A stretch of 64,000 bases of DNA, from positions 1-64,000 of the forward strand of contig NZ_BOOZ01000039.1 of NCBI RefSeq assembly GCF_016863495.1. Direction: 5' to 3'. This stretch comes from Micromonospora andamanensis. Its GTDB lineage: Bacteria; Actinomycetota; Actinomycetes; Mycobacteriales; Micromonosporaceae. A program made the translations under genes and the position numbers. Below the pieces are notes generated by a model. It made no database searches. It was not told the origin of the DNA and was given only the letters and a program-made list of their open reading frames with translations. Shown here piece after piece: positions 36,577-45,072 of this stretch (the first letter of the stretch is position 1; every line of letters begins with the position of its first letter).

Positions 36577-36933
36577 ATGGCGTACGTCTGGTCCGGTGTG
36601 ACGATCGACTGCCTTGACCCCGAGCGGGTAGCGCGATTCTGGAGCGCCCTGCTCGGGCGCGAGCCCGGCCCGTCGCAGGAGGGCTGGGTCTACCTGGGCG
36701 AGCGAGGTGATCCGCAGCCACGGCTGGTGTTCCAGCCAGTGTCCGAGCCGCCGACGGGCAAGGTGCGGATTCACCTCGACGTCTGCGTTGACGACATCGA
36801 CGAGGCCATGACGACTGTCATCAGTCTCGGTGGCCGGTCCACAGGTGAGCGGCACGACTACGAGGGCGGCGTGGTCGTGGTCATGGCCGACCCGGAGGGC
36901 CACGAGTTCTGCCTGGTCGAGTACCACGGCTGA
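36577..36933 (+). CDS. VOC family (glyoxalase-like) protein
   Basis: The 118-residue protein begins VTIDCLDPERVARFWSALLGREPG and has HLDVCVDDIDEAMTTVISLGGRSTGE and VVVMADPEGHEFCLVE, matching the single-domain 'glyoxalase-like' VOC group. The substrate is unknown. ATG 36577 is the natural start; GGATC lies weakly upstream. Confidence 0.88.
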   Translation: MAYVWSGVTIDCLDPERVARFWSALLGREPGPSQEGWVYLGERGDPQPRLVFQPVSEPPTGKVRIHLDVCVDDIDEAMTTVISLGGRSTGERHDYEGGVVVVMADPEGHEFCLVEYHG

Positions 36934-36991
36934 CGGCGACGCGTGCACGCGTTCTCATCCGCCATGGCGTCCGGGCCACGCCCGTCGAGGG

Positions 36992-37234
36992 TCAGCGTTG
37001 TTCCGGCGGTACGGAACGGGTCAAGGATCGGACCAGGCGTTGACCGTCGGACCACGCGCCGAACCCGGTCTTGGAGTCCAGGTGCCCGACCGCGCCCGCG
37101 TCGTACAGTTCCGAGCCCCAGTCTCGCGCGTACGCTTCGAACTGCTCGAATGTCGCATGGGGATCGTTGCGGCTGGCGACCAGGATCGAGCGGAGCGGCA
37201 GTGGCTCGCGGGGCACGTTGGCCGATGAAGACAT
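36992..37234 (-). pseudogene. C-terminal remnant of an RBBP9/YdeN-like serine hydrolase
   Basis: The 80-residue translation (LPLRSILVASRNDPHATFEQFEAYARDWGSELYDAGAVGHLDSKTGFGAWSDG) corresponds to the C-terminal half of RBBP9/YdeN-type hydrolases, including the catalytic Asp and His regions. The N-terminal half with the GHSxG nucleophile is missing and is not seen in flanking sequence. It is likely a broken gene. Confidence 0.6.
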
Positions 37235-37339
37235 CGACGGTCCCGTGTGGGTCGGGAGTCCAGTCCGGATCCAGACACGTCAGTCGCCGATGCGAAGGCC
37301 GACGCCGCCACCCGATCACATCGACCTACGTCGTGGCGG

Positions 37340-37933
37340 CTACGGGTGTCGATGACCATCGATAAGGACGTCTTCGGCCGTCAGGACGTCGCGCACCTGC
37401 ATGAGTGCGAACCCGAGCAGGTTGAGGCCTCGCCACCGAGCCGGATCGGCGGCGGCGGGGTCGTCCCGAGTCAGCCCGATGCCCCAGATCCGGTCCACCG
37501 GGCTGGCCTCGACGAGAACCCGCTGTCCGGTAGCGAGCAGAAACGCCTGCAGTTCGGCGTGCTGTTGAAACTTGGCCAGGTTGCCGGCTACGACGATGTC
37601 GAAGCGGTGCTCGTCCCAGGTCTGTTGATCGAAGCCGGTAACCCGCCCGCCGAGCGCCTTGGCCGCGTGGGGATGCGGCGCGGCGAGTATCCGCTCGGCC
37701 GTCGCCTCGTCACCGAACAGGGTGGCCTTGCGCCACATCATGTGGTGCTCGGCGGTCGCGAAGACGATCCCGTCGACGGTGAAAGGCGACGGCCACCACT
37801 GACTGAGGCAGCCAGCGCCGACGCGGCCGTCGCACTGCGGCTGGTGCCCCCAGAAGAACAGCAGCCTGATCCGCTCTCCCCGCGCGCTCGCAGCGATCAG
37901 ATCGTCAGCACGCCACACGTCAACGTCCGTCAT
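37340..37933 (-). CDS. NADAR family protein (YbiA-like)
   Basis: The 197-residue protein has the NADAR core LSQWWPSPFTVDGIVFATAEHHMMWRKATLFGD (about 43-75), WDEHRFDIVVAGNLAKFQQH and RIWGIGL. NADAR proteins hydrolyse or bind ADP-ribose derivatives (for example YbiA on riboflavin intermediates) and occur in NAD-linked conflict systems. The start overlaps the previous gene by 14 bp. Confidence 0.9.
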   Translation of the reverse strand: MTDVDVWRADDLIAASARGERIRLLFFWGHQPQCDGRVGAGCLSQWWPSPFTVDGIVFATAEHHMMWRKATLFGDEATAERILAAPHPHAAKALGGRVTGFDQQTWDEHRFDIVVAGNLAKFQQHAELQAFLLATGQRVLVEASPVDRIWGIGLTRDDPAAADPARWRGLNLLGFALMQVRDVLTAEDVLIDGHRHP

Positions 37934-38429
37934 CGGCGGCAGGGGCGTGCTCGTCGATCGGGAGGAGTTCGAAGACGGGGTGGCGATCAGCCTCGGCCAC
38001 GAAGTCCTCGACAGGTGCGTCCTTGTCCGCGCTGAAGTACGGCCGGGTGGGCGTGGCGACGGCGACGTAGCGCTTGAGTACCGGTCCGGCCTCCGTCGCC
38101 GAGATCTCGCGGACGGCGTAACTGCGCCGGTCGCCGCGTCGGGCCAGGCTGACTCGTCCGGCGGCGCGGGCGTTGTGCACCCAGGACACCGCTCCGTAGG
38201 GTGCGACCAGCCATTGCCGCCCCTCGTGCTGGACCACAGTCGCCGGGTGGGTGAGCGGCCGGCCGGTCTTGCGGCCTGTGGTGGTCAGCATGTACGTGCT
38301 GGGCACCAGGCCCGCTCGGACGAACACACCGATGACGGCGTCGCCTACGCGTCGCCCCCGGCTAGCGCGGAACTGCCGGGCTCCACGAGGACTTCCTGGC
38401 CCTGGTTGGCTGGGCGTCGTGTCAGTCAC
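37920..38429 (-). CDS. Deazaflavin-dependent nitroreductase-like protein (DUF385)
   Basis: The 169-residue protein has the Ddn/DUF385 pattern YMLTTTGRKTGRPLTHPATVVQHEGRQWLVAPYGAVSWVHNARAAGRVSL (46-95). These small split-barrel enzymes use F420H2 to reduce nitro compounds, quinones or other electrophiles. Together with the F420-type reductase at 148-786 it supports an F420-using host. Overlaps the NADAR gene. Confidence 0.88.
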   Translation of the reverse strand: MTDTTPSQPGPGSPRGARQFRASRGRRVGDAVIGVFVRAGLVPSTYMLTTTGRKTGRPLTHPATVVQHEGRQWLVAPYGAVSWVHNARAAGRVSLARRGDRRSYAVREISATEAGPVLKRYVAVATPTRPYFSADKDAPVEDFVAEADRHPVFELLPIDEHAPAADDGR

Positions 38430-38658
38430 CGCTATCCGCCTCTTATCGATATCCGGTTGGGTTCGGGAAACCCGTCAAGCCTGTTCGGTCCGGGCCAGCG
38501 GGTCAAGGCGAGTCAACCAACTCACCCGGGCGCTGTGCCTGCAAACCCGGCGGCACGTCCAGCGTGGCTGGTAGGGACACGTCGCCAGCATCGATGACTA
38601 GCTCCAATTTCAAGATCAACGGAAAACTTCCCGTTGGGGTAAATGGATCGGGGCGCTC

Positions 38659-39156
38659 GTGCGTAAACCCCGTGTGGAACGAGCACGGAAGGACTTCGCG
38701 GACTTCTATCAGCGCTTCCGAGACAACTGCCTGCGTGCCGTACTGGCTGGTACGGGCGATCGGGCGCTGGCCGAGGATCTGGTCGCTGAGGCGTTCGCGC
38801 GAGCCTGGGCCTCCTGGCCGAAGGTGAGCCAGCATCCGGCACCGGCAGCGTGGGTGGTGCGCACCGCCCTCAACATCCGGGTGTCCTGGTGGCGGCTACG
38901 CCGACGGGAGGTGGCCCTCGACGGCCACGAACGGGTGTCCCTCATCGAGGACGACCTCGACCCGAACGACGCCCTGCTGGCCGCCGTACGCCGGCTGCCG
39001 CAGCGGCAGCGCGAGGTGGTGGTGTTACGTATCTGGCTCGACCTGGACACCAGGTCCGTGGCTGCGGTGTTGGGCATCTCCGCCCAAACCGTAGCCGTCC
39101 ATCTGTCCCGTGCCACCGCAACCCTGCGGGCGCAGCTCGCGCCCGCAGCCCGTTAG
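38659..39156 (+). CDS. ECF sigma factor, SigE family
   Basis: The 165-residue protein has sigma region 2 (DFADFYQRFRDNCLRAVLAGTGDRALAEDLVAEAFARAWASW, 12-54) and region 4 (DALLAAVRRLPQRQREVVVLRIWLDLDTRSVAAVLGISAQTVAVHLSRATATL). This is the SigE-family form of ECF sigma-70 common in actinobacteria. GTG 38659 is the likely start. The following membrane protein is probably its regulator. Confidence 0.9.
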   Translation: MRKPRVERARKDFADFYQRFRDNCLRAVLAGTGDRALAEDLVAEAFARAWASWPKVSQHPAPAAWVVRTALNIRVSWWRLRRREVALDGHERVSLIEDDLDPNDALLAAVRRLPQRQREVVVLRIWLDLDTRSVAAVLGISAQTVAVHLSRATATLRAQLAPAAR

Positions 39157-39167
39157 GAGACTCGATC

Positions 39168-40154
39168 ATGAACGACGATGAGGTGTGGGACGCGGTGAAA
39201 CAGACCCTTTCCGACGTACAGATGGATCGCCCGGTCGAGGCGATCGAGCAGCGCGGCCGAGCCCGGCGACGCAGGCGCCAGTCGCTCGGCCTGGCCGCCG
39301 GCGGTGGCGTCGCGGCCGTGGCCGCGCTCGCGCTGGCCCTGCCGATGTTCACGGGATCCGGCACGGCCCCGACCGGCCCGGACAATCAGGCCGGAGCCAC
39401 TTTCCCGGCATCGGCCGGCAACACCAGGCTTGTGTCCCTGGCAGCCAACCTCACCGCGGACAACGCCTCACTGCCGGGTGACGCGTCACTGATCATTGAG
39501 AAGGTCGATGTCCGTCGGGGCACAGTCCCATCTCGGACCCGCTACCACCTGTACACCGACAGCGGCGAGTACTACTACACGGAGGCCAGGAACGAACTTC
39601 CACGGGTGATCGTTCGTGGCGAGAACCTCGGCAACGGCTTCCACACCCGTGGGGTGGCGGCGGCGCGGTACGCGGCAACCGGTGACCTCACCAAGGCCCG
39701 GGAGCAAATGATCAACTCCGTGTACGACGAGGGAAAGCCCCCTACCGGCGCCGACCAGGACCGAACGGAGATCCTTCGGCAGAAGGGGGTCGCAAGCCCG
39801 TCGCCGCTCACCGATGAGGACCGGGAGAACATCGCCGCCAACCACCTCTGGGTCACCAGTGTCGACGTGCTCTCCGCAGGGGGAGGCGACCCGAAGGTAC
39901 GGGCCGGCGTGCTTCGCCTGATCTCCACCATCCCCGATGTCACAGTCGTGGATTCGACGACCGGCGGGCAGCCCACCCTCACCCTCACCGCGAGCGTGTT
40001 CGGAGACGACACCCGACACGTGCTGACCATCAACGCTCAGAACGGGGTACCCATCAGCTCCCTGATGGACGACCCGGAGACGGGGACCTCTTTTGCGGGG
40101 AGCTTCAAGGTCTCCCGCGTGACGGTGGCCGACATCAGCGCTGGCGAGTTCTGA
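39168..40154 (+). CDS. Membrane-anchored putative anti-sigma factor / regulator
   Basis: The 328-residue protein has a short cytoplasmic N terminus with basic residues (RARRRRRQ), a single transmembrane helix (SLGLAAGGGVAAVAALALALPMF, about 39-61) and a large extracytoplasmic domain resembling CU044_5270-type proteins. It starts 12 bp after the ECF sigma gene and is followed by a strong hairpin. Such sigma-linked membrane proteins commonly sequester or modulate the sigma factor; a zinc motif is not visible, so the anti-sigma role is inferred. Confidence 0.8.
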   Translation: MNDDEVWDAVKQTLSDVQMDRPVEAIEQRGRARRRRRQSLGLAAGGGVAAVAALALALPMFTGSGTAPTGPDNQAGATFPASAGNTRLVSLAANLTADNASLPGDASLIIEKVDVRRGTVPSRTRYHLYTDSGEYYYTEARNELPRVIVRGENLGNGFHTRGVAAARYAATGDLTKAREQMINSVYDEGKPPTGADQDRTEILRQKGVASPSPLTDEDRENIAANHLWVTSVDVLSAGGGDPKVRAGVLRLISTIPDVTVVDSTTGGQPTLTLTASVFGDDTRHVLTINAQNGVPISSLMDDPETGTSFAGSFKVSRVTVADISAGEF

Positions 40155-40168
40155 GCATCAACCCTGCA

Positions 40169-40206
40169 CCGTGCGCGCCGTCCGCACCAGTGGACGGCGC
40201 GCACGG
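40169..40206. terminator. Hairpin terminator after the sigma factor unit
   Basis: A perfect 15-bp stem (CCGTGCGCGCCGTCC at 40169-40183 with GGACGGCGCGCACGG at 40192-40206) encloses an 8-nt loop, 15 bp after the stop at 40154. It ends the sigma factor/membrane protein transcript. Confidence 0.85.
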
Positions 40207-40390
40207 ACCGCGCCTGTGGACAACGCGTCGCTTGAGTGGCTGGAGTCAGGTCGGCGCGGCCCGAGTGGAAGAAACGTCCTCAGTCTCTGGTCCGGCTCTC
40301 GCTTGGAAGGGCGACCACTCGGTGAAGCACCGAGCCCTGTCCGTGATCTATCGTGCACATCGCGGCACAACGATCCGGAGAGGCGCGTCG

Positions 40391-40963
40391 ATGGCTCGTA
40401 CGCAGCTGTACCTCGTCCGCCACGGCGAACAGAATCCGGAGTCCGACCACGTCTCGAACGCAGGCCTGTCGCAGCTCGGTCGCGAGCAGGCAGACCGACT
40501 GGGCCGGCGGCTGCGTACGGTGCCTTTCTCGGCGATCCACCACAGCCCGTTGGCCCGGGCGGCCCAGACCGCCGACATCGTCGCCGGCCATCTCCCACAG
40601 GTGCCGAGACATGCCTGCCATTTCATGGCGGACCGAACGCCGGTGCCCTCCGCCGGACAACGTGGCCGATACCCGGATCGGTGGCTTTCCTGGCTCGACA
40701 ACGTCCCCGACGACGAGCGTGACGAAGACGCGATCGCTCTGCGGCTCGCTGTCGAACATTTCGGTGTCACCGGCAGCGAGGACCGGCACGAACTTCTGAT
40801 CACACACAACTTCGTGATCGGGTGGTTCGTCCGCCACATGCTCGACGCCCCGGTCTGGCGTTGGATTGGTCTCAACCAGGCGAACTGCGCAATCACCATC
40901 GTGCAGTGGGACTCTGCTCGGCCACCGGCCCTGGTCAGCTTCAACGACACCGGGCATCTGTAG
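40391..40963 (+). CDS. Histidine phosphatase family (phosphoglycerate mutase-like)
   Basis: The 190-residue protein has the catalytic motif LVRHGEQ (residues 8-14, His11), SNAGLSQLGREQADRLGRRL, and a second His in LLITHNFVIGWFV near 137. This is the branch-1 phosphatase pattern. ATG 40391 fits. The substrate is not deducible. Confidence 0.9.
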   Translation: MARTQLYLVRHGEQNPESDHVSNAGLSQLGREQADRLGRRLRTVPFSAIHHSPLARAAQTADIVAGHLPQVPRHACHFMADRTPVPSAGQRGRYPDRWLSWLDNVPDDERDEDAIALRLAVEHFGVTGSEDRHELLITHNFVIGWFVRHMLDAPVWRWIGLNQANCAITIVQWDSARPPALVSFNDTGHL

Positions 40964-41171
40964 ACGGCGCGGCCTGCTGTGACCGACCGGGCCAGGCCCG
41001 ACCTGCGCATCAGCACATCCGGACGTCAGCGGCCGGCACCGGTGCCGGTGCACCTTCAGCGACGCGCACGTGGTGTGGCACGACAGCGAATGGGATCTTG
41101 GGGTGGCAGTGCCAGGTAGCGTCGCGCCCGGCGGACCACACGGCGCCGCCTCATCTGGCAGCATCCGTCGG

Positions 41172-41693
41172 ATGCGCAGACTGATGGTGCTCCTTCTCGT
41201 GATTGCTGTTGCCGGCTGCGGCGACGGTGACGCGACCCAGTCGGGAACCACCGAACAGTTCACCCAGGGCGGCGTCAGTATGGAGCCAACGGTCAAGGCC
41301 GGTCAGGTTGTCACCGCACGGCCAGTATCCGGCACATATGAGGCACGGCGCGGCGATGTCGTCCTGATCCGTTCTCCTGGCGGTCTCTGGGGTGACCGTG
41401 AGGCACCGCTACTCAAACGTGTCGTTGCGGTCGGCGGCGAAACCATCGCCTGCTGTGACACCTCGGGCAAGGTGACTGTCGACGGTGAGCCGCTGACCGA
41501 GCCGTACGTGGCTGAGGACGCGCCACTCGACGAGCCGCCGAACCCCGCCTACTGCGGGCCGCGCCGGTTCGCCCCGGTCACCGTGCCGGCCGACTCCGTC
41601 TTCCTCCTGGGCGACAGCCGCGCCCGGTCGAACGACTCCCGGTGTGCCGGGCCGGTGCCGGTGTCGTCGGTCTTCGCCGTGATTGTCGACTGA
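41172..41693 (+). CDS. Signal peptidase I-like protein with a lipobox
   Basis: The 173-residue protein contains the type I signal peptidase boxes: GGVSMEPTVKAGQVV with the nucleophile Ser, RRGDVVLI, LLKRVVAVGGETI with the general base Lys, and FLLGDSRARSNDSR. Unusually its N terminus is a short hydrophobic signal ending in a lipobox (VAGC, Cys16) instead of the usual membrane anchor, implying a lipoprotein-type protease on the outer face of the membrane. It may be dedicated to a specific substrate. Confidence 0.85.
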   Translation: MRRLMVLLLVIAVAGCGDGDATQSGTTEQFTQGGVSMEPTVKAGQVVTARPVSGTYEARRGDVVLIRSPGGLWGDREAPLLKRVVAVGGETIACCDTSGKVTVDGEPLTEPYVAEDAPLDEPPNPAYCGPRRFAPVTVPADSVFLLGDSRARSNDSRCAGPVPVSSVFAVIVD

Positions 41694-41770
41694 CCGGCGC
41701 ACATCTGACGCTCACCCGGCGCGTCGAGGGCGTACCGGGGCACGCCACCGACGCCGGGCGAGAGGGGTCA

Positions 41771-42316
41771 TCACGACGGCGGTAAGGACAGCAGGCGATC
41801 GGGAACCGGCAGCCGACGTGCCGCGAGGACGGCCAGGCCCGCACCCGTTGCGTTCAACAGCACGTCGTCTATCGACGAGACGCGTCCGAGTGCCAGCGCG
41901 TACTGCAGGACTTCCACCGCGGTCGACATGCCTGCCGCCGCTACGACCACATGTGCGAACCGCACCTGCCACCCCATGCCCAGACCGAACCCAACCGCCG
42001 CAAACACCAGTAGATTGCCCACGATCTGGAAGAACGCGGTAAGCGGATGATCGGCGAGGATCTCCACAAGGTCGCGCAGCGGCACCAGCCGAACCTCTCG
42101 CGGTGCGTCGAGTGGGGTGAGTACCACTATCAGCCACGGCAGCGTCCAGACCGCCATGACCGCCGTGGCCAATGCCCGCCGGACCGCCAGCCCCGCCGGG
42201 ACGCCGCGGTGCTGGTAAGAGGCCACGAGGTGGCGCGTGCCGACGAGGCTGGCCACGACGAGAGTCACCGCAGTCGCCACGACCGGAAGCCAACGCAGGT
42301 ACCCGCCTGGGATCAT
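41771..42316 (-). CDS. VanZ-like membrane protein
   Basis: The 181-residue protein has four or five membrane helices with the VanZ pattern: VLTPLDAPREVRLVPLRDLVEILADHPLTAFFQIVGNLLVFAAVGFGLGM and STAVEVLQYALALGRVSSIDDVLLNATGAGLAVLAARR. VanZ-like proteins occur widely and may confer mild glycopeptide tolerance; their mechanism is unknown. Confidence 0.87.
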   Translation of the reverse strand: MIPGGYLRWLPVVATAVTLVVASLVGTRHLVASYQHRGVPAGLAVRRALATAVMAVWTLPWLIVVLTPLDAPREVRLVPLRDLVEILADHPLTAFFQIVGNLLVFAAVGFGLGMGWQVRFAHVVVAAAGMSTAVEVLQYALALGRVSSIDDVLLNATGAGLAVLAARRLPVPDRLLSLPPS

Positions 42317-42471
42317 CGTGGAGCATCGTAGTCCGGCGCTTGCTGACGGTGACCAGCCACGTCCCCGGGGTGGCCGGCACGCCGTCGCGAACAATCCCGC
42401 GATGCAGGCGACGACGCACCCGGCGAGGCAGGTCCGACCTACGCCAGGAGGCGGACTCCGGCGGGTCGCCC

Positions 42472-43377
42472 TCAGTCGTGAGGGCTGAGAAAGTCGGTGA
42501 TGAGGGTAGCGAGCTCCTGTGGGCGTTCGGCGACCATCGCGTGGCTGGCGCCGGCGAGATGCCGCACCCGCAGAGACGGGTTGTCCACAGCGGCAAGCCG
42601 TTCAGCGGTGACCTTGCGATATGCCTCGTACAGGCTGTGGAACGGCTGTTGTTCAGGCAGGTCCTCGGTGGCGAGGACGAGCAGCAGCGGGCAGCGGGCG
42701 TCGCGGTAGGCGGGCATCAGGTCGAGGGAGTCCATGGCGTCCCGGAGCTGCCGGGTGAGGTCCGCGGTGGGCCGCAACCGGCTGCGGCCGTCCTCGCCGG
42801 GCACGAGGTTGCGTTCGAAGGCCGCCCCCCATTCGTCGGGTGCGGCGCCGTAGCGCTGGGCCATGGCCCGCTGCCCCGCAAGCATGGCGGCCACCTGTTC
42901 GGCGGTTAGCGGTTCGGCCAGCATCGCGGCCATCCCGTCGAAGACGGCCCGCAGCTTGGCCAGCTCGGTCTCGGCCTGCTCCGGATCCAGCCCGGCGAGC
43001 TGGTCCGGACGGTTCAGCGGCGGATTGCCGTCGAAGCTGACGGCACCGGGGCACTCCGGGTGACGCTGCGCCCAGAGGGTGGCGAGCATGCCGCCGAGGG
43101 AGACGCCGACCACCGCTGGGCAGGTGAGGCCGAGATGGTCCGTGACGGCGGCCAGGTCGGCCAGTACGTCGTCCCAGCGCCACGGGCCGTCTCCGGACCG
43201 GCCGTGACCGCGCAGGTCGACGGTGACCACCCGGTAGATCGGGCGCAGGTGCTCGGCGAGGGTGGTCATCTGGGCGAGGTTGCCGCCGGCGCCGTGGAGG
43301 AGCAGCAGCGGTTGTCCGGGTCCGCCGAAGTCGCGGATCGCGATGGGCACGGTCCGGTGGATGATGCTCTCAGGCAC
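42472..43377 (-). CDS. Alpha/beta hydrolase
   Basis: The 301-residue protein from GTG 43377 has LLLLHGAGGN, VDLRGHGRSGDGPWRWDD, nucleophile motif VVGVSLGGMLA and a C-terminal GASHAMVAERP with the catalytic His. It overlaps the end of the upstream HTH gene by 8 bp, so the two form a translationally coupled pair. The substrate is unknown. A 6-bp stem-loop with GTCG loop spans its stop codon (42469-42484). Confidence 0.88.
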   Translation of the reverse strand: MPESIIHRTVPIAIRDFGGPGQPLLLLHGAGGNLAQMTTLAEHLRPIYRVVTVDLRGHGRSGDGPWRWDDVLADLAAVTDHLGLTCPAVVGVSLGGMLATLWAQRHPECPGAVSFDGNPPLNRPDQLAGLDPEQAETELAKLRAVFDGMAAMLAEPLTAEQVAAMLAGQRAMAQRYGAAPDEWGAAFERNLVPGEDGRSRLRPTADLTRQLRDAMDSLDLMPAYRDARCPLLLVLATEDLPEQQPFHSLYEAYRKVTAERLAAVDNPSLRVRHLAGASHAMVAERPQELATLITDFLSPHD

Positions 43378-43837
43378 GTCGGGTTCCTTCCTTGAGCAGT
43401 CGGTCGCGTACGGAGGCGGAGCGCACGCCGCCTTCGGGGTGGCGGGCGAGCTTGTCACGGGAGACCAAGTCGTGGACGCCCTGGCGGGTGATGCCGAGCA
43501 TGGCGCCGGCCACCGCATACGACACGGATTCGGCGCTCGGGTGGCCGACCCGTCGCGCGACGGCCTGGCCGAAAGGACTGCGCCACCAGTCGATGGGTGG
43601 GTCGAACGGTCCGTCCCCCGGATAGAGGGTGGAAATCGCGCGCATGACCACGCCCGCGGCGGCCCGGTCGTCGCCGCTGACGATCGTGGTGGCCCAGGAT
43701 CGAGCCCGCTCCCGGATGACGGCGCGCAGCGGGTCGATGGCGTCGTGACCGTCGACCAGGATTTCGAGGGGGTCGAGCAGGCGGATGTCGATCAATCGGA
43801 TGAGATGCTCGGTCAGTTCCTCGGGGCTTGACGCCAT
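43370..43837 (-). CDS. Hypothetical DNA-binding (HTH) protein
   Basis: The 155-residue protein starts at ATG 43837 after GGAGG. The C-terminal 45 residues (VSYAVAGAMLGITRQGVHDLVSRDKLARHPEGGVRSASVRDRLL) look like a helix-turn-helix of the excisionase/MerR-like type. The N terminus (EELTEHLIRLIDIRLLDPLEILVDG) is unrecognised. Two identical inverted repeats directly upstream suggest it represses itself and the coupled hydrolase. Confidence 0.7.
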   Translation of the reverse strand: MASSPEELTEHLIRLIDIRLLDPLEILVDGHDAIDPLRAVIRERARSWATTIVSGDDRAAAGVVMRAISTLYPGDGPFDPPIDWWRSPFGQAVARRVGHPSAESVSYAVAGAMLGITRQGVHDLVSRDKLARHPEGGVRSASVRDRLLKEGTRRA

Positions 43838-43853
43838 GCTGCCTCCTCCGCTA

Positions 43854-43893
43854 CTTGACACCCATCGTCAAGCACTTGACGTCGAGTGTCAAG
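43854..43893. promoter_or_regulatory. Double operator CTTGAC-N7-GTCAAG
   Basis: Two perfect inverted repeats CTTGAC-N7-GTCAAG occupy 43854-43872 and 43875-43893, offset by exactly 21 bp (two helical turns). They lie 17-56 bp upstream of the HTH gene start. A half-site (GCTTGACGCC) sits just inside the gene at about 43826. Confidence 0.65.
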
Positions 43894-44373
43894 CACGATG
43901 AGCGCGCTGGGCGGTACGGTCGACCGATGCTCGGCGACAACGGCGCTACCGCTACCTGGACCGTAGGAAATCGCGACGGTGGCGCTGCGGCGGTACCGGT
44001 CACGCCAGCCCTGCTCCACAAGAAGGACGCGTCCACACCAACCACCTCGGGCCGAGGACGCCCCAGGACTTTGCCGGAGCCCTGGATACCGCCACGGCTT
44101 CTGGTCGGCGACGGACCGGTCGGGACGTCCAGGATCGGGCGCCCCAGTCGGCAGATCCGGTCGTCGCGGCACCGGGTGTAGCCGATTGCCGTCCTGCCTG
44201 GAGGCTCGCCCCATCGATCACCCACCGCCGCCTACCCGCACCGACCTCACGATCAGGTGGCGAAGGCTTGTTCAACAACTCGCCGGTGGCTGTTGCTGAT
44301 CCGATCGCTCAAGGCGGGTGCGACTGCCGTCGGCGTACGCCAGCACCTCGACCGCGACGGGTGGAATGCATCG
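43894..44373. other. Gap of 480 bp without a recognised gene
   Basis: Open frames here overlap on several strands and encode low-complexity Arg/Pro/Gly-rich sequences without family features. It may be decayed sequence: a broken gene lies on its right side. No terminal inverted repeats or target duplications were seen. Confidence 0.5.
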
Positions 44374-44679
44374 TCAACGGCGGTGAGAGACGGTCGCGAG
44401 GTACGCGGCCAGCGAGGAGTTCGGATCAATCTTCTCCACGATGAACTTCATCGGCTTCTGATCGCGGATCACGGCAGGCGGCAGGCCAGGCGCGCGGAGA
44501 ACGGTGGACCGCTGGCGAGGGGCGCTCAGGAGTCGGTCACGCTCGACGGCGTCGAGGTTGAACAAATCGATCAGTTGCTGCGTGGACAGGAGGCCGTGTC
44601 GTTGCACCGATGGCCACGCGGTCGCCGACATCGTGTGGAAAACCCGCGGATGATGCCCAATCAGTTCCTCGGCGTCCAT
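44374..44679 (-). pseudogene. C-terminally truncated DUF7002-like gene
   Basis: The 101-residue product (MDAEELIGHHPRVFHTMSATAWPSVQRHGLLSTQQLIDLF ... LPPAVIRDQKPMKF) matches the N-terminal part of DUF7002-like proteins, which usually continue with a further conserved NxRVFFW block. Here the frame ends about where that block should begin. GTG 44688 or ATG 44679 are the plausible starts. It is likely inactive. Confidence 0.55.
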
Positions 44680-45072
44680 GACGGTCACCCTGCCGGACAT
44701 TTGCGACCACCGGCAATCAGGAAATCGATCTCCTCCCACCACCTGGTTGACGGGTAGCCACCAGCGTTGGGGCTCCTCGACGCCACGCCTACGCCTGTCG
44801 GGAAACCGCGACGCCCATCCGGGGACGGGCATGCGCGACGGAAGCGGATGCGCGACGGATACAAGAACGGCGAACACGCCGCACGAACATCGCTGATGCC
44901 ACTGGATGTGGGGTAATTCGAGGACTTAGTAGATGCTGTCCAGATTCGCCTGTTGGTCGAGGGCTACGACCACACGAGGCGCTTCATCGAGCAGTGGGCC
45001 CACGCCAACGGCGCATCGGCCGGGTGCCTGAGGTCGCGATAGCTGGGGAGGACGTCGCTTGAGGTGGACAGG
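44680..45072. other. Intergenic debris between truncated gene and barstar gene
   Basis: About 390 bp with no full gene. It includes one short coding-looking fragment at 44917-45042 (separately listed) and the upstream region of the barstar gene with GAGGTGG just before its start. Confidence 0.4.
44917..45042 (+). pseudogene. Short coding fragment of unknown origin
   Basis: The frame after a stop at 44914 reads EDLVDAVQIRLLVEGYDHTR then RFIEQWAHANGASAG before a TAG stop. It has plausible protein composition but no start codon. It may be the tail of a deleted gene, in keeping with the surrounding rearranged region. Confidence 0.3.

Noticed and set aside
43894..44373. Possible decayed insertion sequence
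   Set aside because: No transposase motif, terminal inverted repeat or target duplication could be found by eye; left as unassigned.
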